From: Oceanospirillaceae bacterium
GTDB lineage: Bacteria; Pseudomonadota; Gammaproteobacteria; Pseudomonadales; Balneatricaceae
DNA: 64,000 nucleotides
Assembly (NCBI GenBank): GCA_018647765.1
Contig: JABGSN010000053.1
Coordinates: forward strand, 23,364-87,363
Direction: 5' to 3'
Shown here: in pieces, positions 40,115 to 49,211 of the stretch
How positions within the stretch are numbered: the first letter of the stretch is position 1
How the letters are laid out: each line of letters opens with the position of its first letter
The notes under the pieces: model-generated
Databases searched by the model: none
Seen by the model: the letters and a program-made list of their open reading frames with translations, nothing else
What the model was told of the DNA's origin: nothing
Program-made: the position numbers and the translations under genes

Positions 40115-40947
40115 TGCAAGCCTCCCCGGTTATCTGCAACACTGGCATGGTCGCACAATAATTCCTCAGCCAAAGGCGGTGCCGGAAAGTGGAACGGAAT
40201 CACGCCGTCAGCTTCGCCGTGCATAAACTGCCTCACCGCGGGGTCGGTACTGGTTTGCAGCGCCTCGGGGGTATCATGGGCTAACACTCGACCCTCGCCC
40301 AATAGGATAATCCGATCTGCAATAGCACAGGCCTCAGCAATATCGTGAGACACTAACACGCTGGTGAGTCGCATTTCGTCATTAAGGTCTTTAATCAAGC
40401 GCTGTAATACCGCCATGGCAATGGGGTCTTGGCCGGCAAAAGGTTCGTCATAGAGTATTATTTCAGGTTCCAATGCTACCGCTCGCGCCAGAGCAACACG
40501 CCGCGCCATACCGCCTGACAAGTGCGAAGGCATCAGGTCACGAGCGCCCCTAAGGCCGACTGCTTCGAGTTTTAGCAGTACTCGGTCATGTAATTGCATG
40601 TCATTTAACTGCGTGTGTTCACGTAACGGAAAGGCCACGTTTTCAAATACCGTTAGGTCGGTAAACAAAGCACCACTTTGAAACAACACTCCCATGCGGC
40701 CACGCAGTTGGTTGAGCTGTTTGCGGTTGAGTTGAGCAATATTTTCGCCGAACAGTTGGACTTCACCGCGATGCGGCTGTAATTGACCACCGATTAACCG
40801 CAACAAGGTGGTTTTTCCAGTGCCACTAGGGCCCATAATTACAGTAATTTTGCCGGCCGCAATAGACACATCAATGTCTTTAAAAATCGCACGATTGCCG
40901 CGAAAAAAACTCAGGTTATGTATCTCAATAATGCCATTTACGGCCAT
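40111..40947 (-). CDS. mlaF: Mla ABC transporter ATPase MlaF
   Basis: MlaF powers lipid movement through MlaE/MlaD. Starting at ATG 40947 gives 278 residues; an upstream in-frame start lies in the promoter region. Motifs are Walker A GPSGTGKTT, the signature LSGGMARRVALARA, Walker B ILYDEPFAGQDP and the switch histidine in VLVSHDIAEA. In E. coli its C-terminus is bound by MlaB, which is missing from this locus. Confidence 0.97.
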   Translation of the reverse strand: MAVNGIIEIHNLSFFRGNRAIFKDIDVSIAAGKITVIMGPSGTGKTTLLRLIGGQLQPHRGEVQLFGENIAQLNRKQLNQLRGRMGVLFQSGALFTDLTVFENVAFPLREHTQLNDMQLHDRVLLKLEAVGLRGARDLMPSHLSGGMARRVALARAVALEPEIILYDEPFAGQDPIAMAVLQRLIKDLNDEMRLTSVLVSHDIAEACAIADRIILLGEGRVLAHDTPEALQTSTDPAVRQFMHGEADGVIPFHFPAPPLAEELLCDHASVADNRGGLQ

Positions 40948-40988
40948 ATGTCGACTTCCAGCAAAGCGCCAGTTAAGGATTAACACTC

Positions 40989-41016
40989 AGTTTATCATTG
41001 CCGAGCAGATGTGCAA
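40989..41016 (-). promoter_or_regulatory. Possible mla operon promoter
   Basis: On the minus strand TTGCAC (41011-41016), a 16-base spacer and TAAACT (40989-40994) lie about 40 bases before mlaF, back to back with the yrbG promoter. Confidence 0.45.
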
Positions 41017-41050
41017 AGAAACTTGCAAATTTGCGCCAGTCTTGGTTTCA

Positions 41051-41079
41051 TTGCCGCTCGTTTTTTGAGCTTCTAGAAT
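41051..41079 (+). promoter_or_regulatory. yrbG operon promoter, predicted leaderless start
   Basis: TTGCCG (41051-41056), a 17-base spacer and TAGAAT (41074-41079). A start site 6-7 bases on would coincide with the A of the yrbG ATG at 41086, and no Shine-Dalgarno lies in between. Confidence 0.55.
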
Positions 41080-41085
41080 ACATCT

Positions 41086-42042
41086 ATGTTATTAGCAATT
41101 GCCGCAGTCATTATTGGCCTTGGCCTACTCATTTGGAGTGCTGACCGTTTTGTAGACGGCGCCGCGGCCACTGCCGGCCATTTAGGCATGTCGCCCATGC
41201 TTATCGGCCTCACTATTGTGGCCTTTGGCACCTCGGCACCGGAAATGCTAGTATCGACTATGGCGGCACTAGACAAGGCCCCAGGCCTTGCCATTGGCAA
41301 TGCCATCGGTTCCAATATTGCCAACATTGCACTGGTGCTCGGCGCCACCGCGCTGGTCTCCCCCCTGCCCGTACGTGGCAACTTAGTACGTACCGAATTA
41401 CCCATTTTAACGGTTGCGACTATTGGTGCAGGTATCCTCTTGATGGACCATTACCTAGACCGGTTTGATGGCACCCTGTTGTTGCTTGGCCTAGTGCTGT
41501 GTTTATATTTGTTTAAACGCTATCAGCAAGACCATCCAGACGACCAAACCGAGCCATTGGCCGACTTGAGTTTTAAAGCCGCTATCGTTTGGCTGATTGT
41601 GGGGTTAGCGGTATTGGCCTTAGGCTCTCGAATTTTAGTGGGCGGCGCCGTAACCATTGCCTCAGCACTGGGCGTAAGCGATCTAATCATTGGCCTCACT
41701 ATTATTGCTATTGGTACCAGTTTGCCCGAATTAGCGGCGTCTGTAATGAGTGCCCGCAAACGCCTACATGGTATTGCGCTTGGCAACATCATTGGCTCTA
41801 ATATTTTCAACCTACTTGGAGTGATGGCCATACCTGCGTTGATCAGCCCCGTGACCATCGCTGCCGATGCTGTGTGGCGTGACTACGGTTTGATGCTGGT
41901 ATTGACCTTGTTTCTTCTGGTGCTTGGTTTTTGGGCACGACGCGGTAGCTCACTATCACAAACCATAACTCGTCCTATGGGCAGCCTACTGCTTTTAGTC
42001 TATGTTATGTATCTATTTTTACTTTATACTAACGCCTCATAA
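41086..42042 (+). CDS. yrbG: YrbG-like calcium/sodium antiporter
   Basis: A 318-residue member of the Ca2+:cation antiporter family (PF01699 repeats). Two inverted five-helix repeats carry the ion-binding alpha motifs GTSAPEMLVS with GNAIGSNIANI, and GTSLPELAAS with GNIIGSNIFNLLG. It precedes kdsD-kdsC-lptCAB, as in E. coli, and is divergent from mlaF. The N-terminus aligns in style with E. coli YrbG (MLLA...), so the ATG is firm even though no ribosome site precedes it. Confidence 0.92.
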   Translation: MLLAIAAVIIGLGLLIWSADRFVDGAAATAGHLGMSPMLIGLTIVAFGTSAPEMLVSTMAALDKAPGLAIGNAIGSNIANIALVLGATALVSPLPVRGNLVRTELPILTVATIGAGILLMDHYLDRFDGTLLLLGLVLCLYLFKRYQQDHPDDQTEPLADLSFKAAIVWLIVGLAVLALGSRILVGGAVTIASALGVSDLIIGLTIIAIGTSLPELAASVMSARKRLHGIALGNIIGSNIFNLLGVMAIPALISPVTIAADAVWRDYGLMLVLTLFLLVLGFWARRGSSLSQTITRPMGSLLLLVYVMYLFLLYTNAS

Positions 42043-42068
42043 CCTGATCAGATTTGTTAGGAGCGCTG

Positions 42069-43073
42069 TTGAGCAACGATACGGCTATACGCCCGAGGCA
42101 ACCCCAGACTGAGTGTTTTGCTCAATCTGCTTTACGCACCATCAACTTAGAGCAAGCCGCCATCGCCGACTTAGCGGAACGCATTGACGGCGCCTTTGAA
42201 CAGGCCTGTCAATTAATGCTCGACTGCCCAGCCCGCGTAGTACTGCTAGGCATGGGAAAATCTGGCCATATTGCCAATAAAATCGCAGCCACACTTGCCA
42301 GTACCGGCACCCCCGCATTTTTTGTCCATCCAGGGGAAGCCAGCCATGGCGACATGGGCATGATTACCTCAAAGGACGTGGTACTTGCCTTGTCCTACTC
42401 CGGCACCACAGCAGAAATCGTTACCCTACTACCGATGTTAAAACGCCTAGGGGTACCGCTTATTGCCATGACCGGCGCGCCTCAATCGACCCTAGCCAAG
42501 GCAGCAGATCACCACCTTAACGTACAAGTACATACCGAAGCCTGCCCCCTTAATCTTGCGCCTACTTCGAGTACCACAGCCACCTTAGTGATGGGCGATG
42601 CCATTGCCATCGCCTTACTTGAAGCGCGCGGCTTTAGCGCCAACGACTTTGCATTTTCTCACCCAGGCGGAGCATTAGGGCGCAAACTGTTGCTCAAAGT
42701 GTGCGACATAATGCATGCGGGCACCGCCCTTCCTCAAGTGAGTATTGACACTTGTTTTGCCGATGGCCTGATGGAAATGACTCAAAAAGGCATGGGCATG
42801 ACCGCCGTCGTGGACCAGCAGGGCCAGCTTGCTTGCATCTACACCGATGGCGACTTACGCCGCAGCCTCGACCAAAAACAAAATTTACGCCAATGTTTAA
42901 TCGGTGACCTAATGACCACTAACCCTGTACGTGCACAGGCCGACATGCTGGCCGCTCAAGCCTTGCAGCTAATGGAGCAACATAAAATTAACGCCTTAAT
43001 CGTGTGTAATGACAGGCATCAACCCATAGGCGCCATCAACATGCACGACTTACTTAGAGCAGGAGTCATTTAA
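42069..43073 (+). CDS. kdsD: D-arabinose 5-phosphate isomerase
   Basis: KdsD converts ribulose 5-phosphate to arabinose 5-phosphate, the first step to Kdo for LPS. It has an N-terminal SIS domain (VVLLGMGKSGHIANKIAATL; FVHPGEASHGDMGMI; LSYSGTTAEIVTLLPMLKR) and two C-terminal CBS domains. I place the start at TTG 42069, five bases after TTAGGAG (334 residues, MSNDTAIRP); a TTG at 42054 is in frame but lacks a spaced ribosome site. Confidence 0.95.
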   Translation: MSNDTAIRPRQPQTECFAQSALRTINLEQAAIADLAERIDGAFEQACQLMLDCPARVVLLGMGKSGHIANKIAATLASTGTPAFFVHPGEASHGDMGMITSKDVVLALSYSGTTAEIVTLLPMLKRLGVPLIAMTGAPQSTLAKAADHHLNVQVHTEACPLNLAPTSSTTATLVMGDAIAIALLEARGFSANDFAFSHPGGALGRKLLLKVCDIMHAGTALPQVSIDTCFADGLMEMTQKGMGMTAVVDQQGQLACIYTDGDLRRSLDQKQNLRQCLIGDLMTTNPVRAQADMLAAQALQLMEQHKINALIVCNDRHQPIGAINMHDLLRAGVI

Positions 43074-43074
43074 C

Positions 43075-43635
43075 ATGGCACTAGCCGTAACCTCCGAACT
43101 TTTGGCTGTGGCCCAACCCATCCAATTATTAGCCCTCGACGTAGATGGTATTTTGAGTGACGGCCAACTCTACTTTGGTAATCAAGGCGAAGAGATCAAA
43201 GCCTTTAACAGTCTAGATGGTCACGGCATTAAAATGTTACAAGCCAGCGGGGTTAAAGTTGCTATTATCACCGGTAGAACGTCAACCATTGTGTCCCAAC
43301 GAGCGTCTCAATTAGGCATTGATTTACTGCTGCAAGGCAGAGAAGACAAACTCTTGGCCCTGTTTGAACTGACCCAGAATATGCAGATTGACTGGGCGCA
43401 GATGGCTTATATGGGTGACGATTGGCCCGACTTAGGCGCCATTATTAAAGTAGGTTTAGGTATTACCGTACCCAACGCAGCGAGCGGCTTGGCCACACAT
43501 TGCCAATACCTTACCCAACGTAGCGGTGGCCAAGGCGCCGTGAGGGAAGTATGCGACCTGATCATGCAAGCTCAAGGCAGCTGGCCAGTGGCCCTGCAAC
43601 CCTACCTCAACACCGACCTGCCAACAACCTCATAA
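43075..43635 (+). CDS. kdsC: Kdo 8-phosphate phosphatase
   Basis: KdsC removes phosphate from Kdo-8-P. It is a 186-residue HAD hydrolase without a cap domain and forms tetramers. Motif I is LALDVDGILSDGQLYF, motif II ITGRTS, and the Mg-binding motif MGDDWPDLGAI. It starts one base after kdsD and overlaps lptC by one base (TAATG). Confidence 0.97.
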   Translation: MALAVTSELLAVAQPIQLLALDVDGILSDGQLYFGNQGEEIKAFNSLDGHGIKMLQASGVKVAIITGRTSTIVSQRASQLGIDLLLQGREDKLLALFELTQNMQIDWAQMAYMGDDWPDLGAIIKVGLGITVPNAASGLATHCQYLTQRSGGQGAVREVCDLIMQAQGSWPVALQPYLNTDLPTTS

Positions 43636-44207
43636 TGTCAGCCATTTTACGTAGCCGTTGGTTCTATCTCAACTTAGTTGCATTGGCAATTTTGGCTACC
43701 AGTTTATGGTGGTGGCAACAAACCGAGCAACACAACAATGACGCCAAAGCGAGTTGGATTCCCGATTATTATTTAACCAAGGCCACCATTCAACAGTTTG
43801 ATACTCAAGGTCAATTGTCGTCCAGCATTTATGCCCAGCGATTTAGCCACATCCGTGAGTTTGATAGTACTGACATGATACAGCCTCGTTTTAACATTTA
43901 CCTGGGCCAGGGCAGCACCTGGTTTGGCCGTGCCGATGACGGCCTGATTCTTGACTCAGGTGCACAGATCAACCTCAGCGGCGATGTATTAGTCACCAAT
44001 GGCCCAGATTTAGAGCGGCCACTTAGCCTGTCGACTCAGCGCTTACGTTTGTTACCCACCAGTAACTACGCCGAATCAGACAGTTTAGTGCAGCTCAGCA
44101 CGCAACACAGCCACTTGACGGGCACCGGCATGCGCCTCACACTTAGTGACCAGCAGTTACAACTTTTAAGCCAAGTGACAGGCTCCCATTTAATTGAAAA
44201 ACAATAA
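43635..44207 (+). CDS. lptC: LPS export protein LptC
   Basis: LptC is the bitopic inner-membrane protein that passes LPS from LptB2FG to LptA. Starting at ATG 43635 gives 190 residues with a single N-terminal membrane helix (FYLNLVALAILATSLWWW, about 10-27) and a beta-jellyroll periplasmic domain (PDYYLTKATIQQFDTQG onward). A frame open back to 43551 lies inside kdsC. Confidence 0.92.
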   Translation: MSAILRSRWFYLNLVALAILATSLWWWQQTEQHNNDAKASWIPDYYLTKATIQQFDTQGQLSSSIYAQRFSHIREFDSTDMIQPRFNIYLGQGSTWFGRADDGLILDSGAQINLSGDVLVTNGPDLERPLSLSTQRLRLLPTSNYAESDSLVQLSTQHSHLTGTGMRLTLSDQQLQLLSQVTGSHLIEKQ

Positions 44208-44221
44208 CAAGGCTCACCTTT

Positions 44222-44737
44222 ATGCACCTTCTTAAGCCCATCACCAGCGCCATTATAGTGTCCTATTGCTTGCTGGCCAGCGTCACCTCCGCGGCCTTGG
44301 ACAGCGACCGCGAACAGCCCATTCAAATTGCCGCAGATGCGGCAGAACTAAACGAAGGCAAAGGCTTTTCGGTATACAGTGGCAATGTCATCATCACCCA
44401 GGGCAGCATGGTGATTGAGGCCGCCAGGGTAAAAATCACCTTTGATGACAATAGTATTCAAACCATGTTGGCCACTGACGGCAAGCATGACGGTCGGGCT
44501 TACATGCGTCAACTCAGTGAAGGCGAAGCCGGCGACATGATGGAGGCCTGGGGCCAGAGCATCGACTACCTAATCGATGATCAACTATTGACCTTATTGG
44601 GTAACGCTAAGTTAATCCAAAAAGGCAACCATTTTAGTGGCGAAAGCATTATTTTTGACATCCCTAATGACAATGTGAAGGCCTCTGGCGGTAACGACGG
44701 CCGAGTGCAAATGATCTTTTTACCCAAAACCAAATAA
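44222..44737 (+). CDS. lptA: LPS transport periplasmic protein LptA
   Basis: LptA forms the periplasmic bridge carrying LPS to LptD. The 171-residue protein has a signal peptide cleaved near TSA-AL (residue 24) and an OstA-like jellyroll with [20 protein letters not shown] and the strand-turn repeats through [19 protein letters not shown]. It is 14 bases after lptC and 10 before lptB. Confidence 0.95.
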   Translation: MHLLKPITSAIIVSYCLLASVTSAALDSDREQPIQIAADAAELNEGKGFSVYSGNVIITQGSMVIEAARVKITFDDNSIQTMLATDGKHDGRAYMRQLSEGEAGDMMEAWGQSIDYLIDDQLLTLLGNAKLIQKGNHFSGESIIFDIPNDNVKASGGNDGRVQMIFLPKTK

Positions 44738-44747
44738 CGGCCACCTA

Positions 44748-45506
44748 ATGCCCACAACAACAGCCATAACGGGTGCACCTTTGGCCACCCTAGAAGCCCG
44801 CAATTTAGCCAAGTCTTATAGTAAGCGGGCGATCGTTAAGGACGTTAGCATCCACATTGAGGCAGGCCAAGTAGTCGGGCTACTCGGGCCTAACGGTGCC
44901 GGCAAAACCACCTGTTTTTACATAATAGTGGGGCTAGTGCAGGCCGACCGCGGCCAAATATTCATCAACCAAGAAGACATCTCCCACCAACCTATGCATG
45001 GCCGAGCTCGTAAAGGCATTGGCTACTTACCCCAAGAAGCGTCGGTGTTTCGTAAACTCAGCGTGGCGCAAAACATTCTTGCCATTTTGCAAACCCAAAA
45101 ACACCTCAATAAAAGCCAGCGCATAGATAAGCTAGAACTGTTGCTCAAAGAGTTTAATATTAGCCATATCCGCGATAGTTTAGGCATGAGCTTATCGGGT
45201 GGCGAACGGCGGCGGGTGGAAATAGCGCGCGCTCTAGCCAGCGAACCTCAGTTTATCTTGCTCGACGAACCCTTTGCGGGCGTTGACCCTATTTCTGTGA
45301 AAGACATTAAACAAATTATTGAGCAACTAAGAGATAAGGGCATTGGCGTGCTGATTACCGACCATAACGTACGCGAGACACTGGATATTTGTGATCGCGC
45401 TTACATCGTCAGTGAAGGTTATATTTTGGCCCATGGCAGCAGTCAGGATATCTTGGATAATCAGCAGGTAAAAGAGGTATACTTGGGCCATGACTTTAAC
45501 CTGTAG
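44748..45506 (+). CDS. lptB: LPS export ATPase LptB
   Basis: LptB is the ABC ATPase driving LPS extraction with LptFG. The 252-residue protein has Walker [13 protein letters not shown], the Q-loop [31 protein letters not shown], the signature [15 protein letters not shown], Walker [14 protein letters not shown] and the switch [10 protein letters not shown]. lptF and lptG are not in the window, as usual. Confidence 0.98.
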   Translation: MPTTTAITGAPLATLEARNLAKSYSKRAIVKDVSIHIEAGQVVGLLGPNGAGKTTCFYIIVGLVQADRGQIFINQEDISHQPMHGRARKGIGYLPQEASVFRKLSVAQNILAILQTQKHLNKSQRIDKLELLLKEFNISHIRDSLGMSLSGGERRRVEIARALASEPQFILLDEPFAGVDPISVKDIKQIIEQLRDKGIGVLITDHNVRETLDICDRAYIVSEGYILAHGSSQDILDNQQVKEVYLGHDFNL

Positions 45507-45517
45507 TTCGTAGATTT

Positions 45518-47029
45518 ATGAAAGCAACACTACAACTTAAAATGAACCAGCAACTGGCGATGACACCCCAGTTGCAACAGGCTATTCGCTTACTGCAGCT
45601 TTCAACCCTGGATTTACAACAAGAAATTCAACATGCCCTCGACGACAATCCACTGCTGGAACTTGAAGACGATCAAGAATCCGTGATAGTTGATGAACGT
45701 CAGGCACAAGAGGTAGAGCAGCAAGACACCCCGTCGGCCCAGCAGAATAACGACGACGACCTTGCCGAAGAGCAAGTCGCAGACAGCGATTGGAGCGAAC
45801 AAATACCCGTTGAATTAGCCACTGACAGTGCCTGGGACGACGTTTACCAAAGCTCGACCACACCTGCATCTGGACCCTTGGACGAGTTTGATTTTGATGC
45901 TCATAATAGCCACGAACCCAGCTTGCAAGAACACCTTGAATGGCAGCTCAACTTAAGCCGCCTGAGCGACATTGACCAATTTATTGGTGCCAGCATCATT
46001 GATGCCATTGATGAGCGTGGTTACCTGAGCCAAAGCGTGTCCCAACTCACCCAAGGCATCAACCGCAATCTCGCTCAGACCGAACATCAAGACACTGTCC
46101 ACAACGTCGACGATAGAGAAACCCAAGCCGTACTCACCTTGATCCAACAGTTTGACCCTATAGGCGCGGGCGCAGAGGATTTAAGGCAGTGTTTATTGAT
46201 CCAATTACACCACCTACCCACCGACACCCCCTGGCGCGATGGGGCCATACACGTGATTGATAAGCACTTAGATTTACTCGGCAGCCACGACTACAATACC
46301 TTACGAAGACGCTCTGGTTACAAAGAGCCTGAGTTGCAAGAAATCATCCTGCTCATCAAACAACTACAACCCGAGCCTGGCGCTAACATCACATCGAGCC
46401 AAGCCGAATACGTCATTCCCGACGTCATGGTGAGAAAAGTTAATAATGTTTGGCGCGTGGAGTTAAACCCAGACTCGGCACCAAAAATACGCGTTAACCA
46501 GCAATATGCCGATTTAACGAGTAGTGCCAACAGTGCCGACAAAAACTACATTAAAAGCCACCTGCAAGACGCCCGCTGGTTTATTAAAAGTTTAGAGAGC
46601 CGCAACGATACCTTACTGAAAGTGGCTGGCCGTATTTGTGAAATCCAACAAGGCTTTTTGGAATATGGCGAAGAAGCCATGAAACCCTTGGTACTGGCAG
46701 ATGTGGCTGACCACGTGGAAATGCATGAGTCCACCATTTCCCGTGTTACCACCCAAAAATACATGCATACCCCCCGTGGTATCTTTGAGCTCAAATACTT
46801 TTTTTCCAGCCATGTGGCTACGGCCAACGGCGGCGAGTGCTCCTCCACGGCCATCAGAGCTTTAATTAAAAAACTCATTGCTGCCGAACTTACCCGCAAG
46901 CCCCTAAGCGACAGTAAACTAACCGACCTGCTCGACCAACAAGGCATCAAAGTAGCACGCCGCACGATTGCCAAATACCGCGAAAGCATGAATATTCCCC
47001 CTTCTAACGAACGCAAACGCCTAAGCTAA
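45518..47029 (+). CDS. rpoN: RNA polymerase sigma-54 factor
   Basis: RpoN directs transcription from -24/-12 promoters with enhancer-binding proteins, covering nitrogen and flagellar genes. The 503-residue protein has the Gln/Leu-rich activator-response region I (LQLKMNQQLAMTPQLQQAI), an acidic region II (about 45-125), the core-binding domain, a helix-turn-helix (ADHVEMHESTISRVTTQKY) and the RpoN box ARRTIAKYRE at 480-489. ptsN follows directly. A matching promoter lies upstream of flhA. Confidence 0.98.
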   Translation: MKATLQLKMNQQLAMTPQLQQAIRLLQLSTLDLQQEIQHALDDNPLLELEDDQESVIVDERQAQEVEQQDTPSAQQNNDDDLAEEQVADSDWSEQIPVELATDSAWDDVYQSSTTPASGPLDEFDFDAHNSHEPSLQEHLEWQLNLSRLSDIDQFIGASIIDAIDERGYLSQSVSQLTQGINRNLAQTEHQDTVHNVDDRETQAVLTLIQQFDPIGAGAEDLRQCLLIQLHHLPTDTPWRDGAIHVIDKHLDLLGSHDYNTLRRRSGYKEPELQEIILLIKQLQPEPGANITSSQAEYVIPDVMVRKVNNVWRVELNPDSAPKIRVNQQYADLTSSANSADKNYIKSHLQDARWFIKSLESRNDTLLKVAGRICEIQQGFLEYGEEAMKPLVLADVADHVEMHESTISRVTTQKYMHTPRGIFELKYFFSSHVATANGGECSSTAIRALIKKLIAAELTRKPLSDSKLTDLLDQQGIKVARRTIAKYRESMNIPPSNERKRLS

Positions 47030-47039
47030 GACACCTATC

Positions 47040-47486
47040 ATGAACATCAGCGACATTCTCACCCCCAAACGCACCCTAGCCGACTTAAACTGCAGCAGTA
47101 AAAAGCGCAGCCTAGAGTCTGTCAGCCAATGGTTAGCCGAGCAAATGCCTAACTTTGATGGAAAACACGTTTTTAACGCCCTCATCAATCGCGAAAAACT
47201 AGGTAGCACCGGTTTTGGCGATGGCATTGCCATCCCTCACTGCCGCCTAGCCAGTTGTGATCAAGTGACCGGCGCCCTAGTGCGCCTTACCAATCCAATC
47301 GACTTTGATGCCATCGACCAACAGCCTGTGGATCTACTATTTGTACTGTTAGTGCCGTTGGAAGCGACCGATGAACACCTGCAAATTTTAGCCACCTTGG
47401 CCGGTAAGTTTGGCCAAGCGGAGTTCCGCGAGCAAGTACGCCAGGCCACAGACGCTGAGGCCATATACCAGATCGCTATCGCATAA
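47040..47486 (+). CDS. ptsN: PTS-Ntr EIIA component
   Basis: PtsN is the final phospho-acceptor of the nitrogen PTS and regulates potassium and nitrogen functions by its phosphorylation state. The 148-residue PTS EIIA type 2 domain has NRRE-style NREKLGSTGFGDGIAIPHCRL with active His67. It is 10 bases after rpoN. In most relatives hpf lies between these two genes; here it does not. Confidence 0.95.
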   Translation: MNISDILTPKRTLADLNCSSKKRSLESVSQWLAEQMPNFDGKHVFNALINREKLGSTGFGDGIAIPHCRLASCDQVTGALVRLTNPIDFDAIDQQPVDLLFVLLVPLEATDEHLQILATLAGKFGQAEFREQVRQATDAEAIYQIAIA

Positions 47487-47583
47487 ATACCGCAAAACCG
47501 GTATGCTATGGGGCTGCTTAGGCCCAGCACAGTGGCCTCTTTATTTTGGCAAAGTACGCGTCATTCGATTGAAGGCCATAGGT

Positions 47584-47853
47584 ATGATCCACGCACAAAT
47601 CACCATCATCAACAAACTCGGTTTACACGCCCGTGCGGCGGCTAAGCTAGTGGGCGTCACAGGCAAACACGGTTGTCAGATTGAAATCGGTAGCGAAGGT
47701 AAAATGGTGGATGCCAAAAGCATTATGTCAGTGATGCTGTTAGCTGCTGCGCAAGGCACCGTGTTAGACCTGAAGGTGAATGGCGAAGGGGCACAGCACG
47801 CCTTTGACGAGGTCACCCAACTGGTTAATAATTTCTTCGACGAAGGCGAATAA
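47584..47853 (+). CDS. ptsO: HPr-like phosphocarrier NPr
   Basis: NPr carries phosphate from PtsP to PtsN. The 89-residue HPr-fold protein has the active-site His15 in LGLHARAAAKLV and the Ser-46 region AKSIMSVMLLAA. I start at ATG 47584; the frame stays open to 47410 inside ptsN, but that part is not HPr-like. The 97-base gap from ptsN has no coding content where rapZ is usual. Confidence 0.93.
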   Translation: MIHAQITIINKLGLHARAAAKLVGVTGKHGCQIEIGSEGKMVDAKSIMSVMLLAAAQGTVLDLKVNGEGAQHAFDEVTQLVNNFFDEGE

Positions 47854-47866
47854 GGGTAATTGTTAG

Positions 47867-49201
47867 ATGGAATCCCGTCTTAAGGAACTCAACGATGCCC
47901 TCGACAGTGGTGCTTTTATTCAAGCGCGCCACATGCTTAACCACACCCTAAAACCTGCCCACACCGCACATTTATTAGAATCTTCGCCGCCGCGTGAGCG
48001 CGAAGTATTGTGGAACTTGGTTAACCCCGAACTCGAAGGCGAAGTGTTACAGCATTTGAACGACGAAATTCAAGCCGAATTTGTCAATCAAATGAACACC
48101 GACGAATTACTTCAGGCCACGGTAAACTTAGACACCGACGACTTTGCTGATATCTTGCAACAATTACCTAAAAAGGTGATGCAAGAGGTGCTTGATCGTT
48201 TGGGGCAACAAGATCGTGACCGTCTAGAGCAGGTGTTGTCCTATCCGGAAGATACCGCCGGTGGCCTCATGAATACCGACGTGGTGAGCATTCGCCCCGA
48301 TCTTACGGTCGACGCCGTGTTGCGCTACCTGCGCCGACATGATCGCATGCCCGAAATGACCGACAACCTATTTGTTGTGACCCGTAAAGATCGCTACATT
48401 GGCCTTTTACCCGTGACCAGCATGCTGGTCAGTGATCCCCACACTTTGGTGACGGACATTATGGATACCGAGCGCGAAGCGATTCCTGCCGACCTTGATG
48501 AAATGGATGTAGCTAATTTATTTGAGCGCCACGATTGGGTTTCGGCCCCTGTAGTTAATGAAGAAGGCCGCTTATTAGGCCGCATTACCATTGATGACGT
48601 GGTCGATGTTATTCGCGAAGACGCCGACCATTCACTCATGCGTATGGCTGGCCTAGACGACGATGAAGACACCTTTGCGCCGGTACTCAAGACCTCTAAG
48701 AGGCGCGCTGTGTGGCTCGGCATTAACTTATTAACGGCGTTATTTGCCTCGATGATGATCGGTTTGTTCCAAGACACCATAGAGAAAGTGGTCGCTTTAG
48801 CCATTCTTATGCCCATTGTTGCAAGCATGGGCGGCATTGCAGGCAGCCAAGCCTTGACCTTAGTCATTCGAGGCCAAGCACTTGGCCATGTAGAACGCAG
48901 TAATATAGGTTACCTAATCAACCGAGAAGTTATTGTCGGTACTATTAACGGCATATTGTGGGCACTGGTGGTGGCTAGCATTGCTAGTTGGTGGTTTGCC
49001 GACCTCACCATCGGTTTGATTATTGCCATCGCCATGATCATCAACTTAGTGGTTGCCGCCATCTGTGGCACCTCGTTACCCATCATTCTAAAAGCCATCA
49101 ATATCGACCCGGCTTTAGCAGGCGGTGTCATCTTAACAACAATCACAGACGTGGTCGGTTTTTGTGCCTTTTTAGGCCTCGCCACATTATTTTACGCGTA
49201 A
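47867..49201 (+). CDS. mgtE: Magnesium transporter MgtE
   Basis: MgtE is a Mg2+ channel gated by cytoplasmic Mg sensing. The 444-residue protein has the N domain (about 1-130, with the helical ADILQQLPKKVMQEVLDRL), tandem CBS domains (about 130-260; GRITIDDVVDVIRED), a plug helix, and five membrane helices (from about residue 285) with the pore motif PIVASMGGIAGSQALTLVIR. ptsO-mgtE order is common in pseudomonads and relatives. Confidence 0.96.
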   Translation: MESRLKELNDALDSGAFIQARHMLNHTLKPAHTAHLLESSPPREREVLWNLVNPELEGEVLQHLNDEIQAEFVNQMNTDELLQATVNLDTDDFADILQQLPKKVMQEVLDRLGQQDRDRLEQVLSYPEDTAGGLMNTDVVSIRPDLTVDAVLRYLRRHDRMPEMTDNLFVVTRKDRYIGLLPVTSMLVSDPHTLVTDIMDTEREAIPADLDEMDVANLFERHDWVSAPVVNEEGRLLGRITIDDVVDVIREDADHSLMRMAGLDDDEDTFAPVLKTSKRRAVWLGINLLTALFASMMIGLFQDTIEKVVALAILMPIVASMGGIAGSQALTLVIRGQALGHVERSNIGYLINREVIVGTINGILWALVVASIASWWFADLTIGLIIAIAMIINLVVAAICGTSLPIILKAINIDPALAGGVILTTITDVVGFCAFLGLATLFYA

Positions 49202-49211
49202 GGAATTTATT

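Noticed and set aside
47487..47583. In-frame extension upstream of npr that might be a rapZ or hpf remnant
   Set aside because: The 97 bases encode nothing resembling RapZ or Hpf, and HPr homology starts at 47584.
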